Assembly (NCBI RefSeq): GCF_019393635.1
Contig: NC_057866.1
Location: 124,001-188,000, forward strand
Length of the DNA: 64,000 nt
Reading direction: 5' to 3'
Source: Dromiciops gliroides
Lineage: Eukaryota; Chordata; Mammalia; Microbiotheria; Microbiotheriidae
Position numbers and translations under genes: made by a program. A model generated the notes under the pieces. It was not told the DNA's origin and made no database searches. It worked only from the letters and a program-made list of their open reading frames with translations. This document shows positions 29,285 through 38,972 of the stretch, in pieces. Every line of letters begins with the position of its first letter. Position 1 is the stretch's first letter.

Positions 29285-29475
29285 GTCCAGTCTCCTCTTT
29301 TATCAGTGAGGAAACAGGAATCAAGCAAGTTGAGATGACTTTCCTAAGGTCATGAAATTAGTGTCAGAGCCAGGACTTCTTCTTTTTTGTGGTTTGTGTA
29401 ATGTATGACCCTGGGCAAGTCACTAAATTCCTCTAGGCCTCAGTTTCCTCATCTGTAAAAAGAGAAAGGACAGCA
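29285..29475. repeat. Two MIR fragments in opposite orientation
   Basis: 29285-29380 reads MIR in reverse (AGTGAGGAAACAGGAATCAA, CCTAAGGTCATGAAATTAG). 29395-29470 reads MIR forward (GACCCTGGGCAAGTCACTAA, CTCAGTTTCCTCATCTGTAA). Confidence 0.65.
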
Positions 29476-30557
29476 CAGTGGAAAGAACACTGACTCTGGA
29501 GTCCTTCTGGGTTTTATGGCTCTTTGTTGATTGATTGATTGATTAGTGGAAGTCAATAGAGTCAAAGTCTCAGAAAGTAGTAGGAACATTCCACTGGTCT
29601 GGTAGAACACAGCTCCCAGGCCTTGCAGGACAAAGGGTTTGTTCCCCTCTAGCCTAAGAGACCTCTGTGAGGAGGGTTCAAGGCCAAATGCTCCTTTGGC
29701 CCCTTGGATTTGTTTCTTCTTCACCACCACCTAAGTAAGATCATAGAACAACTTGGGGGCTTCATCCCTGCTTGGGAACTGAGTGATGATGGCACAGTCA
29801 TTCACAAATCCCCAAGAGCAGCTGCAAACTCTTGGGATGGTGACCAGCTCTCCCAAGTTCTTCAGACCCAGGCCAGGAACAGACACTGGGCTCCTCTCAG
29901 CATTTCCTTCAAGGCTGAGAGCCTTTGGGACCCTAGACTTGGCTCTTGTCCAAGGTCATGCTGGCTGACCTGCCACCATCTTCTCCAAATACAATGAGAT
30001 CTCCCTGATTCACCCACACCTCTGGATAGTTCAGACTACTTAGCCCCTTCTCCACAAGGCGTTCCCCCTACCCATGCCTCAGCCCCATGACTTTGAGCAC
30101 AGGATGGAACAACCAGCCAGAGTGAATACCAAAGGAAACTCCACCATCATCTCTTTGGCAAGAGGTCCTCCCGAAGATGGGGAGCCCAACACATATCTTG
30201 AGACTGTCTATCACCAACTGCCTCATTGATGCCTCAAACTGGACATCCCAGAGGAGTCCCATACATGTCCCAAACAAGATTCATTAGCGATCCCTCAAAT
30301 ACCCCCGTCCCACTCTCTTCTTCCAAACTTCCATCTTTCCATGAGAGGCATCCCCAGCCACCTGCAGATAGCTGTGATTAATAGGAAACTCTTCATGTCA
30401 ACTCTGGATTTGCCATTTTGTAACTTCCACTCATCTCTCCTGGGTTCTATCCTCTGCGGCCAGAGAAAACCAAGCACAGCTCTCATGTCCATGTGCTATC
30501 TCTCACACACACCCCAACAATTTCCTCTTTGGCTGATCATCCGCACCCAGCCAGAAT
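29476..30557. other. Spacer, no gene recognised
   Basis: Apparently single-copy sequence. Open frames are short and lack splice or homology support. Confidence 0.35.
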
Positions 30558-30559
30558 TA

Positions 30560-30815
30560 GGCTGCTGGTGAGGCAGTGCATAATGCGCCGGGCTGGGAGT
30601 TAGCATGCCCTCCATTCAAATCCAGCTTCAGACATTTACTGGCTCTGGGACCCTTCATAAGACACTTAATCTCTGTTTGCCTCAGTTTCCTCAACTGTAA
30701 AATGGGGGTCATAAATAGCACCAACGCTGCATCAAATGAGATAATATTTGTAAAGCACTCATCACACTTCCTGGTACACAGTAGGTGCTTAATAAACACT
30801 TGTTCCCTTCCATTC
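30560..30815 (+). repeat. Full-length MIR-type SINE
   Basis: TTCAAATCCAGCTTCAGACA, GCCTCAGTTTCCTCAACTGT, AATGAGATAATATTTGTAAA and GTAGGTGCTTAATAAACACT occur in MIR order with a complete core and tail. Confidence 0.8.
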
Positions 30816-30904
30816 CCTTCTCTATCCTCACATGACTTGAACTGGAGAACCTTCTCCCTCCAGGTTGCCCCTTGGCACAATCTCCTGCCTATCAATGTAC
30901 TTTT

Positions 30905-30982
30905 TTTTTTTTAGTGAGGCAATTGGGGTTAAGTGACTTGCCCAGGGTCACACAGTTAGTAAGTGTTAAGTGTCTGAGGCCG
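30905..30982 (-). mobile_element. 5'-truncated WSINE1-type SINE with target duplication
   Basis: Only the 3' half is present: poly-T, GTGAGGCAATTGGGGTTAAG to GTGTCTGAGGCCG. Exact 15-base flanks TATCAATGTACTTTT lie at 30890-30904 and 30983-30997, so it was truncated at integration. Confidence 0.95.
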
Positions 30983-31019
30983 TATCAATGTACTTTTAAA
31001 AGTGTGGTGCCCACTGGTA

Positions 31020-31145
31020 TTTAATGTGTGCTGCGATCCTCAGCTAGACTGAAGGCACCCAGAGGACAGGAACTGAGTCTTATCCATCTGTGCTCCAGGA
31101 CACCCATAAATAACTCTGTGGGGGTTCAATAAAGGATAGACTGAT
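31020..31145 (+). repeat. L2-type 3' fragment
   Basis: GAGGACAGGAACTGAGTCTT, then GGTTCAATAAAGGATAGACT, in L2-terminus order. A similar scrap (GCACAGGGCCTGGCATAGAT) lies near 31310. Confidence 0.45.
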
Positions 31146-31415
31146 GGCCTTGAATGGGTCATTCTGAAAGGTGTGGGGGGGAGTTAAGGTGACCAGAACA
31201 GAGCTGGCCAGGACAGGGGAGGACGGCTCCACCATCCAGCCCTACATCCTGGCAGCTCTGCCTCTCTTACTGAGATCATCAAAGGAGACCATATCTGAAA
31301 CCTACTTAGCACAGGGCCTGGCATAGATTAGGCCCTTAATCACTATTTAATTCCTCCTCCTTCCTAGTTAATGCAGCCCAAGGTTCATTTCAATTTGCTG
31401 GCTGCTCCTTACACT

Positions 31416-31420
<5 letters not shown>

Positions 31421-31449
<29 letters not shown>
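31421..31449. repeat. (CA)n microsatellite
   Basis: About 14 CA units. Confidence 0.9.
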
Positions 31450-31454
31450 AATGA

Positions 31455-32000
31455 ATCACATTGAGCTTGTGGTCCATGAAGACCCCCAGATGTCTCTCAG
31501 AATGGCTGCTACCTAACAATGCCCATTTCTGTTTCTCTTTCAGATCTAATTGGTTTGTGCTCAACTTTGAGGCAACAGTTCTCACAATTGGATTTCATCT
31601 TATTAGCATCTTAGCTGCCAAGAACCTTTTGGACCCTGACTCCCTCATTCACTGTATGAACTGACCATCTTGGGGGACATTGGGTCATTGGTTTAGGGTC
31701 ATTTTCAAATGGATGTCATTAATATTAGACTAAGCCCAGATTCCCGGGGACAGGGATCCACTCCTCTAGAGACTTCCTGCCAGGTGGGCACAGAGTCATT
31801 AATAAGTATTCCATCCAACTGTGTTCTTGCATCATCTCTGCGAGAGCACTTAGCCAGAAATCAGGGTGAACTGTGTGCACAGCACCCCCATCTTCTATGA
31901 GTTTGATAATCTTGCCTAAAAGGAAATGAGGTTGACCTGGTGGCCTGTTCTTGAGGAAAGTAGGCTGGCTTCTTGTAATCACTGTTTCCTTCTCTGTTTG
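31455..32000 (-). mobile_element. Ancient CR1/L3-like LINE remnant, antisense
   Basis: ATGAAGACCCCCAGATGTCT, GAAATGAGGTTGACCTGGTG and AGGCTGGCTTCTTGTAATCA occur in the order known from the reverse complement of CR1-type reverse transcriptase genes of amniotes. It is heavily decayed with no open frame. Recognition is from memory of CR1 consensus text. Confidence 0.45.
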
Positions 32001-32319
32001 GCCGCCTTCATCTACATAAGTGACTCACAGCCCACACTGTCCCTGCTCCATACTGTCTTGGGAGTCCAAGCAACAATGATCCAGGTCCCCAGACTTGGGA
32101 CTTGAGAGTGTCCATACCTGGCATTGATCATGTTTCCTGGTCTTGTCTCCAGGGCTGTGGCTGCCCACAGCTCCCACCCAGGATTTCAGAGTTGAAAGCT
32201 ATTAGCTAGCTGCCTATAGGTAGGCTATTAGCTGGCTTTCTAATCTGTAAGGAGATTTAAAAGATCTCCCAGGTTCATTAAGCCCCATGTGGACCAATAT
32301 GTAAGGGCCTGACCCCTCC

Positions 32320-33132
32320 CCAACTGCTTCTCCCAGACTAACAAAAAACCAAGATTAAAAAGCATCCTTTCAATAAAAGCAAAAATAGGATTTATTGATA
32401 AAAATAAATGTAGAAATAAAGACAAAGAAAAGTAGGACATACGACCTGTAAAATCTACCCACAGGACTCTCTGCTTCTCTCAATCCCCTTGCGTGTCTCT
32501 TGCCTCCTGCCATGAACTCTCAGTCGCTTCCTCTCTGTGAGTGTGGCTGGCCACTGCCTCTGCCTGCACTTCCCTAGCTCGATGCTTGCCCTGTCTCCTT
32601 TTTCGGTTGCTCCCCTTCTCCTCTCTATGTCTCTTCCACATCCCCTTCACTAGGTCGTACCCTCGCCTCCACTCTATGTCTTCCCTTGTCTCCTCTGGTC
32701 GCTCCATCTCCTCTGCTCTACATCTTCCCCCTCTCTAGCTTGGTCTGGAATAAAAAACCCTTCTCTCACAGGAACCTCAGGCCAGCCGCCCACCCCACCC
32801 CCAAGCTAATTCGCTGGCACCCCCAGGAGAGGTGCCCAAGACTGGCTGGGGCACAGAGCCTCCATGCATACCCTTGCTTGGCAGAGCAAGCTGGCACTTG
32901 GGGCCTCTGTGCATACCCCTGGCTGGGCTGAGGGACGCAGGGCATGCCCAGGTTTTCTGTGCATATCCCCGCTGGGTGGAGGAGGCCAGGGCTTGGCCAG
33001 AAGGTTTCTGTGCAAACTGGGATGTGCCAGAGGCTTGCGTGCCTGGGGGCGGAGGGAGCCATGGGGCACCCCTGAGGCTTTCTAATTTTAGCCAAAAATG
33101 GGGGTCTCAAATCGCAATTGATTCTTACAGAG
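32320..33132 (-). mobile_element. LTR-like GC-rich element (uncertain)
   Basis: Read on the minus strand it starts TGTAAGAATCAATTGCG at 33132 and has a GC-rich part with a degenerate tandem repeat (about 32830-33060). A purine-rich stretch follows, and near its end a cluster of polyadenylation-type words (about 32388-32420). This layout suggests an endogenous retroviral LTR fossil, but no target duplication was found. Confidence 0.3.
32830..33060. repeat. Degenerate tandem repeat, about 50-base unit, 4 copies
   Basis: Each unit carries a version of CTGTGCATACCCC (near 32865, 32908, 32958 and 33007), then a GC-rich spacer with GGCTGGG/GCTTGGC words. Confidence 0.6.
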
Positions 33133-34736
33133 TCAAAAGGGACTGTGTAGTCCAAAGAGTCCCTTCCCCAGATTCCCCAAAGAACATCCCCCAAAGAGGA
33201 CTAGCCATCCAGTCTTTCCATGAGGGAATGGAGGGGGAGAAGGAACCATCCCCTCAGGAGCAGTCCACTCCACCCTGGAACAACTCTCCAGATGAGGATG
33301 CTCCAGCTGGTGTCCAGCCTAAAATGGCTTCCTTGTAACACCCCCCCCCAAGGGCTCCTGGTTCTGCCCTTGGGCCAAGCAGAGCAAAGCTTCTTATCCC
33401 AGAGCCCTGTCCTGCCTGCCTTCCTGGGGACACACCAGCAGATGCCCTTGATCCTTGGTGCCCAGAATTGAGCACATTCTGCAGAATGGGATTGGATCTT
33501 GGAAACACCCGGGCTTCTCTGACCCTCACCTTCCCCACCTCTCAGAGACTCCACGCCCAAGACTTTTCAGTGTGTCCTTTGTTCCCACTGTCCTCTGATC
33601 AACTTGCAACCCTGTGTTTCCCACACCATAGCTAGCCCACAAAGGCAGAATCTCTCTTTGCCTATGTGGAAATGATCATCCCTAGATGATGGAAACATGG
33701 CATGTCTTCAGCCCTGCTTCTTCTTGGCCATCACCCTTCCTCCACCCCCCCCCCAACCAAGTCCAAGTCAGCAGAGCCTCATGGACAAGTCTTAGCAGTC
33801 CCTGCCTCCTTGGCACTACTTCAGGTGCCCAGGACACAGTCCTCTCTCTGGGTCAGAAGGTGGTATATTCACTCACCACCACCACCCCCTGTCATAGATA
33901 ACAAATGGTAAAGACCTTTAGAGGGCATCTAATCCACTCCCATCTCTGTTTTCAGAGTGGGAAACAGATCCTGAGGGCCAAAGAGACTTGCCCCAGGTGT
34001 AGTACAAAGGGTCTGAATCCAAGGCTTGACTAAAATCCTGAACTTCCTGTCACCCTTTCTGGGGACTCTGTTCCAGAATAACCCCCCGCCAGTGATTTCT
34101 TTCCCCTCATCTTCCTCTTTCAGACTTCAACTTATTTGTGGGAAATGCCCCAAGGAAGGGCTCCTCTTTCCTAACAATCACAGACCTCAGAGAACTATAC
34201 GGTTATTGCACAGCTGAGGATACTGAGACAAGGCAGGTGAAGTGACCTAAGTCCCATTGGAAGTTCAGGAGGCAGGATTTGAATCCAAGTCCTCCAGCCC
34301 CTGAGCAGGGCTCTCCCTGCTGTAGAACCATCTCCCCAGTCTCACTCCCAAAATCTGAGCTGGGCTAATTTTCAAGCCAACCATGGCTTCCTTCCCTAAC
34401 TCTATCCCTGTCTAGCTCACCCACATCCCCTATTTTGAAGCCAAGCTGTATGACTCCCTCCTTTCCCTGACTTTCCCTGGTCCTTTCTTTTGCTCAAGCT
34501 GAAGCCTAAAATACCCTTTTCCTCCCAGACCTTCCTATCACCTCCCCCCACTGTCCTACTCCAGTCCCCCAGAGGATGACTTGAACTCAGGATTTGGGGG
34601 AGAGAGAGGGAGGATTGGAGGGACTCAAAGACATTTATGTTATTGTTCAGTTGTTTAGTATTATCTGACTTTGATATTTGGTAGCAACCAAAGACCCTGG
34701 CACACAGGACGGAGACAGAAACCGGTTCCACAAATA
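33133..34736. other. Spacer with two MIR fragments; no gene
   Basis: Antisense MIR pieces lie at about 33905-34020 (GAAACAGATCCTGAGGGCC) and 34165-34335 (GGATACTGAGACAAGGCAGG, GAATCCAAGTCCTCCAGCC). The rest is unassigned. Confidence 0.45.
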
Positions 34737-34737
34737 T

Positions 34738-34747
34738 TTATTTATTG
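34738..34747 (-). terminator. Polyadenylation signal of the IFITM-like gene
   Basis: The minus strand reads AATAAATAAA, two overlapping canonical hexamers about 200 bases downstream of the stop codon at 34943-34945. Confidence 0.7.
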
Positions 34748-34942
34748 ACCCAAGCACTGAGTGTTCTGGACTTCTGGGTGTCTATTGCAGGGTTGGTGGG
34801 GGTGGCAAGTAGGGGCTGCCCCACTAGGACGAGAAAGTAGGGCTGAATGAGGGGATCTGCCTGGTGCAGGCAGATCTCTGGAAGCAGGACTAGGGAACAT
34901 GCAGGTAGCCCTGAGGGTGCAGGGGGCGGGCTAGAGAGTCCT

Positions 34943-37159
34943 CTACTGGTGGTACAACCTCAGGATGAGAGGGTATAAGTATATATAAATCAATACGATG
35001 CTGATGATGAGGATCACCACATTCAGGATCATGGCACAGATGTTCATCTGTTTGGAGGTGTTCCCATAGCTCGAGGCCCCATTCATGTCCCCCACCAACT
35101 TCCGGTCCCTAGACTAGAGGTAAAAACAGACAGACACACACCAAGAGGCAAAGAGAGTGAGATTCCTGCATGTGAAGAACCCTGAAGCCTCAGTCTCCCC
35201 ACCTACACAGTAGGAGTGAGCATCAGGATCCCCACTCCCACCCCAGGGGGCCAGGGGGACTTGACCCATTAGCGAGCAGAACCTGGAGTTCTGGGGAAAG
35301 GTCAGAGCTGGGAGAATAGTACAAAAAGGAGTAAAACTAGAAGGAAAAAGGACTGTGAAGTGGTGGGCCCTCCTCAAGCTGTATAACCCCCAATGAGGCA
35401 GTCACTCCCCCATCCTAAACTGAAGTTTCTTCAGGAGTCAGCCAGCCCTCCAACCACAGTAGGCTGGGCAGCGTGTCAGCGTCCCCTCCTTAAGATCCTG
35501 GCTGTTGGCTTCCGGTCACACCAAGCCAATTCAGCCTGAGCTCCCTCCCTCCCACCTTGGCTTAGGGGCATGGCCCTGGCATCCCCAGATTTTTTCTGCT
35601 CCAGCCCTTCTTCCTCTCATTACCTTCCAGATGTCCCATTCTCCCTGGCTCTGTCCCGGCAGTCCTAGTTTCTAGTTCTACCTCCTATGGTAAACTCATC
35701 CACTTCCAGGGTGTCCAAGACCACCACTCCAACCCCTCCCCAGTCTGCAGTGCCAGTCTTGACCCATCTCCTGAACCCCAGACAGGCACTCAGCTTGACT
35801 GCTGGATAACCCACCTAACTGCTCTAGCTGAGGTCTGGGCCATCTTCCAGACCCTAGCCACTGATTCTACTCCCCAACCCCGCCCCCACTCCCAGTATCC
35901 AACCAAGTGGCAAGTCCTCTCCATTTTTCTGTCCTGTTCTCTCCATTCACATGGTCTTCCCCCTGCCCCTGCCCCTGCCCCTGCAGTCAGGTGGAGGTGC
36001 TGATGTTCAGATCTCTGCTTAAGGACTCCTCGCTGGGTACAAAACCAAGCCCCAACTTGCTAGCCTGGCCCAGGGGCCCCAGTCCATTCTAATCCACTCT
36101 TTCCATTTGACCTCTTCCGGCTCCCACCCTGCAACCCGATTGGTGGGCAAGAGGAATAAGCACCCGCCCCCACACCCTATTCCTTGACAGCTCTCTGCCC
36201 CTCCCCTGAATGTCCCTCACCTTTTGCCATCTCAGTTCTTTTCCTCAGGCTGCCCCCTACCTCAGTGGGATGTCCCCGATCTTCCCAAGCACTTCCTGAC
36301 GGGGCCTTTCTCCATCCCATCTCCTCCACTGGTCCTTCTCATACTAACTGTGTCCAGAACCAGCTACCTTCTTCCACTGCCGCCCTGTCCTCCCCTAAGG
36401 GCTGTAAGGATACAGTCCTTATCCTTGGTCAGATGAGAGGGAGCGTTCCTGGAGGGTCTCAGAGGCCGGGACAGATGGATGTCCCACCTCTCCACCCCCA
36501 ATACCCTGTAGGAGCCAAACCACAATTCAGTGGGGCCTCAGAGGAAGAACTAAGGACGGAGAAGAGGAGGGAAAGGGATAGAAGGCAAAGGAAAGAGAAG
36601 GGAGCAGATGAAGAAAGGAGCTCGAGGAGAGGACAGTGGAGTTGTGAGGAGAGTCGGGGAAGAGGGAATGAAGGGGGATGAGGGAGAGGGAAAGATTGGG
36701 CAACAAGGGAAGAGGGAAGGAAGTGGGGACCAAAAGGAGGAGGGAGAGGAGGAAAGAAGAGCAGGGGGAGAGGAAAGGAAGCGAGGGGAAAGGGAGGAGA
36801 GAGACAGAGGTAGCAGGGGAAGGAAGGTGGGAGAGAGGAAAGAGGAGAGGGAGGGAGAGGAGTAGGGAGAGAGAGGAGCAGAGGAGAAAGAAAGAAAGAA
36901 GGAGAGGATGGGGAGACCCGAGGGAAGGAAGTGGAAGGGGGCGCGCAGCCCAAGGAGCCCGGGGTCCGGCCCCGGCTGCCTGCGCGGCTGCTGGAGCTAC
37001 CTTGACCGAATAAACGAGCGCCACGAAGCTGAGACAACAGGGGTTCCCCAGCAGCAGCATGTTGAAGAGGGAGAGCAGCAGGTAGTCTCTGGGAGGGTCC
37101 GGAGTGAGCCCCTTCTCCGGTCCCCCGACCTGCATGGCGATGACGGTGTGATCAGGCAT
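34943..37159 (-). CDS. Divergent interferon-induced transmembrane (IFITM/CD225) protein, 2 exons
   Basis: Coding exon 1 is 37159-37001 and exon 2 is 35113-34943; donor GT at 37000-36999 and acceptor AG at 35115-35114, phase 0. The junction reads YSVK|SRDRKLVGD, as in human IFITM1/2/3. The product has 109 residues, with a 24-residue N-terminus and no YxxL/YEML-type endocytic signal. It keeps PCCLSF (palmitoylation-type CC) and GDMNG (the GxxxG motif), and has a second membrane helix ending YPLILRLYHQ. Odd points: helix 1 reads LLLSLFNMLLLGNPCC against human VVWSLFNTLFMNPCC, with one extra residue and the Trp lost. The Cys of TAKCLN is Gln (TSKQMN), and Phe of IAFAY is Leu. ATG at 37159 is chosen because the codon read further upstream (37180) is GTG. 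The position suggests the IFITM1/2/3 group; orthology to one member is not claimed. Confidence 0.9.
35955..35986. repeat. (CCCTGC)n short repeat in IFITM-like intron
   Basis: About four to five CCCCTG/CCCTGC units in tandem. Confidence 0.8.
36540..36925. repeat. Polypurine tract in the intron of the IFITM-like gene
   Basis: About 385 bases of nearly pure A/G on the plus strand, with GGAGAGG, GAAAGAAAG and GAGGAGG units and few pyrimidines. It ends some 75 bases from exon 1. On the transcribed (minus) strand it is a C/T tract. Confidence 0.9.
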
Positions 37160-37330
37160 GGCTCGAACTGGCTGGTGCACTGGGGACCTTGGACAGCTTC
37201 CGACGGGCGCACCGGAGAGCGCTCCCTTCCAGACCGAGGCGCCAAGTGTGGAGTCCGGAGGTTGCTGTGAGTTAGAAAACCGCCGGAAGCCCCCGCCCGA
37301 GCCAGGGATCAGGGCGGGGCTGGGGGGCAG
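36930..37330. promoter_or_regulatory. CpG-rich promoter region of the IFITM-like gene
   Basis: CpG dinucleotides cluster around exon 1 (GGCGCGCAG, GGTCCGGCCCCGG, TGCGCGGC) and upstream (GCGCACCGGAGAGCGC). No TATA word is evident at the expected place and no GAAANNGAAA interferon-response element was seen by eye in 37160-37500. Confidence 0.5.
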
Positions 37331-38734
37331 GAGCTGAGAGAGGCCAGAGGAGATTTCTGACTCCTCCCCACTCCGGCTCTGCCCGTCCTTATCCTTCTGT
37401 CCCCCTTCTACTTACACCCCCTCCCCCGTCACGTTCCCCAGCCTCCCGGAACCCCTGCCAGTCATGAGCGCTGCTCCCCGGCTAGAATCAGCTTGAGACG
37501 CCCCCGCTTCCCCCAGTCACCCCAGGCCCAGTTCCTCTGTGCCTTGTCAAGGCGACGGTGCAGTGGGGCAGACCTGGTTCTAGGCCCGACCTGGAGGGCT
37601 AAGGCAAGGCCTCTGTCTTGCCTTGAATCCACGTCCCAAGGGCTCCACTGAGCCCAGGAGTCAGGCTTTCGGCAAATGACCCAGTCCTAGGGAGGACATC
37701 GGGAAGGTGGTGGGGAAGGGTGGGGGGCACTGCAGCGAGGCAACGCAGCAGAGCAGCTGAGCCAAAGTCAGGTGGGCTCCGATCTCAACTTTGCTATTAA
37801 ACTGTGCGAGGCTGGACAAGCTCCTGGGTCCTCTGGGCCTCAGTTTCCCCTTGTGAAATGGAGACGGGGCTTTGGGAGGAATACACGGGGTGTGTGTTCT
37901 GTTGTGTTGTATTGCGTTGGGTCGTGTTGTGTCGGGGAGAGCCAGACTCGAGATTTCTTCAGTGGAAGGAATTCGGAGTGTGAAAATCGCCTCGGGGAAG
38001 CAGTTGTAACGGGGAGTCCTGGGACTTGGCAACGAAAAGCATTTTGGGCTTTGAAAGGGACTGCAAAAACGAAAATAAACTCCGTTTCTAAATGGAGTCA
38101 GTGTCCTTCCAAGCAGCCTAGAGGCCCCTGGAGCCCGAAAGTGAACGCTCAGCGCACTCTCCCGCCGTCCTTGGAGTCTGGCATCTACGTGTACCCCTCC
38201 ATTTGTCTAATTCGTTACCGAACTTGGCCGGCAGCAGCAAACAACAGATGTTCAAGAAATCACAAGTCCACAAGTTGGCTTTTCGATCTGGTGCTCACTT
38301 GACCTTTGTTCCCAAACTACCCAAAAACTGGAATTTGTAGAGAACCTTGTACACTCTTCAAGTCAACCCTGAGCATGCTCTGGGTGATTGCTAGTGCAGG
38401 AATCTTGAATAAAACTCATCTTTTCTCCTTAGGTTTTTGACCGTCATCTCCTGTCACATAATTCCTTATGGCCCCGAACCCAGGCCTTCCTCATCCCTGG
38501 CAGTTCCTCATGTGGGCACTGAATGAGCATCTCTGCAGAGAAGAGCCCAGGTGGGGTCACAAAGAGTCAGACGCCACTGAACAACAACACAGGAACACTG
38601 AAAGCTCTGAACAGCCTGGCCCCAGCCTCCATTTTCTTCTTGCTGAAGATTGTCAGGATCTGTGTCCCTCATTCTTTGTTCCCCAGCTCACGTTGGCAAT
38701 GATGGTGAAGATCAGCTAGATCTCGCCACTGACC
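37331..38734. other. Spacer upstream of the IFITM-like gene; MIR and BovB-tail fragments
   Basis: A sense MIR piece lies at about 37755-37870 (GGCCTCAGTTTCCCCTTGTG) and a GTGTTGT-rich patch near 37895-37935. A BovB/MAR1-type tail scrap (GGTGGGGTCACAAAGAGTCA) lies at about 38548-38592. No gene was recognised. Confidence 0.45.
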
Positions 38735-38972
38735 ACAATGGAGAGTGCAGAGTCTGGAGTCAGGAAGATTTAAGTTCCAATCCAGCCTCTGATACTTCCT
38801 TACTGGGTGACTGTGGACAATCACTGAACCTCTGCCTGGCTCAGTTTCCTCCCCTGTAAAATGGGGGTAATTATAGTATCTACCATCCAGGGTTCTTCTG
38901 AAGATTAAATGAGATTATATTAGCATAGTGGCAGGCACACAGCAGGTGCTTACTAAATGCTTGTTTCCTTCC
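38735..38972 (+). repeat. Full-length MIR-type SINE
   Basis: AGTTCCAATCCAGCCTCTGA, GCTCAGTTTCCTCCCCTGTA, GATTAAATGAGATTATATTA and CAGCAGGTGCTTACTAAATG occur in MIR order. Confidence 0.8.

Noticed and set aside
36459-37180. Long minus-strand open frames over the IFITM-like exon and the polypurine tract
   Set aside because: Beyond 37001 they are low-complexity Leu/Ser/Pro reading of the pyrimidine strand; the IFITM splice site ends the coding part at 37001.
37895-37940. Satellite or regulatory array of GTGTTGT words
   Set aside because: Only a few imperfect units; too short to call.
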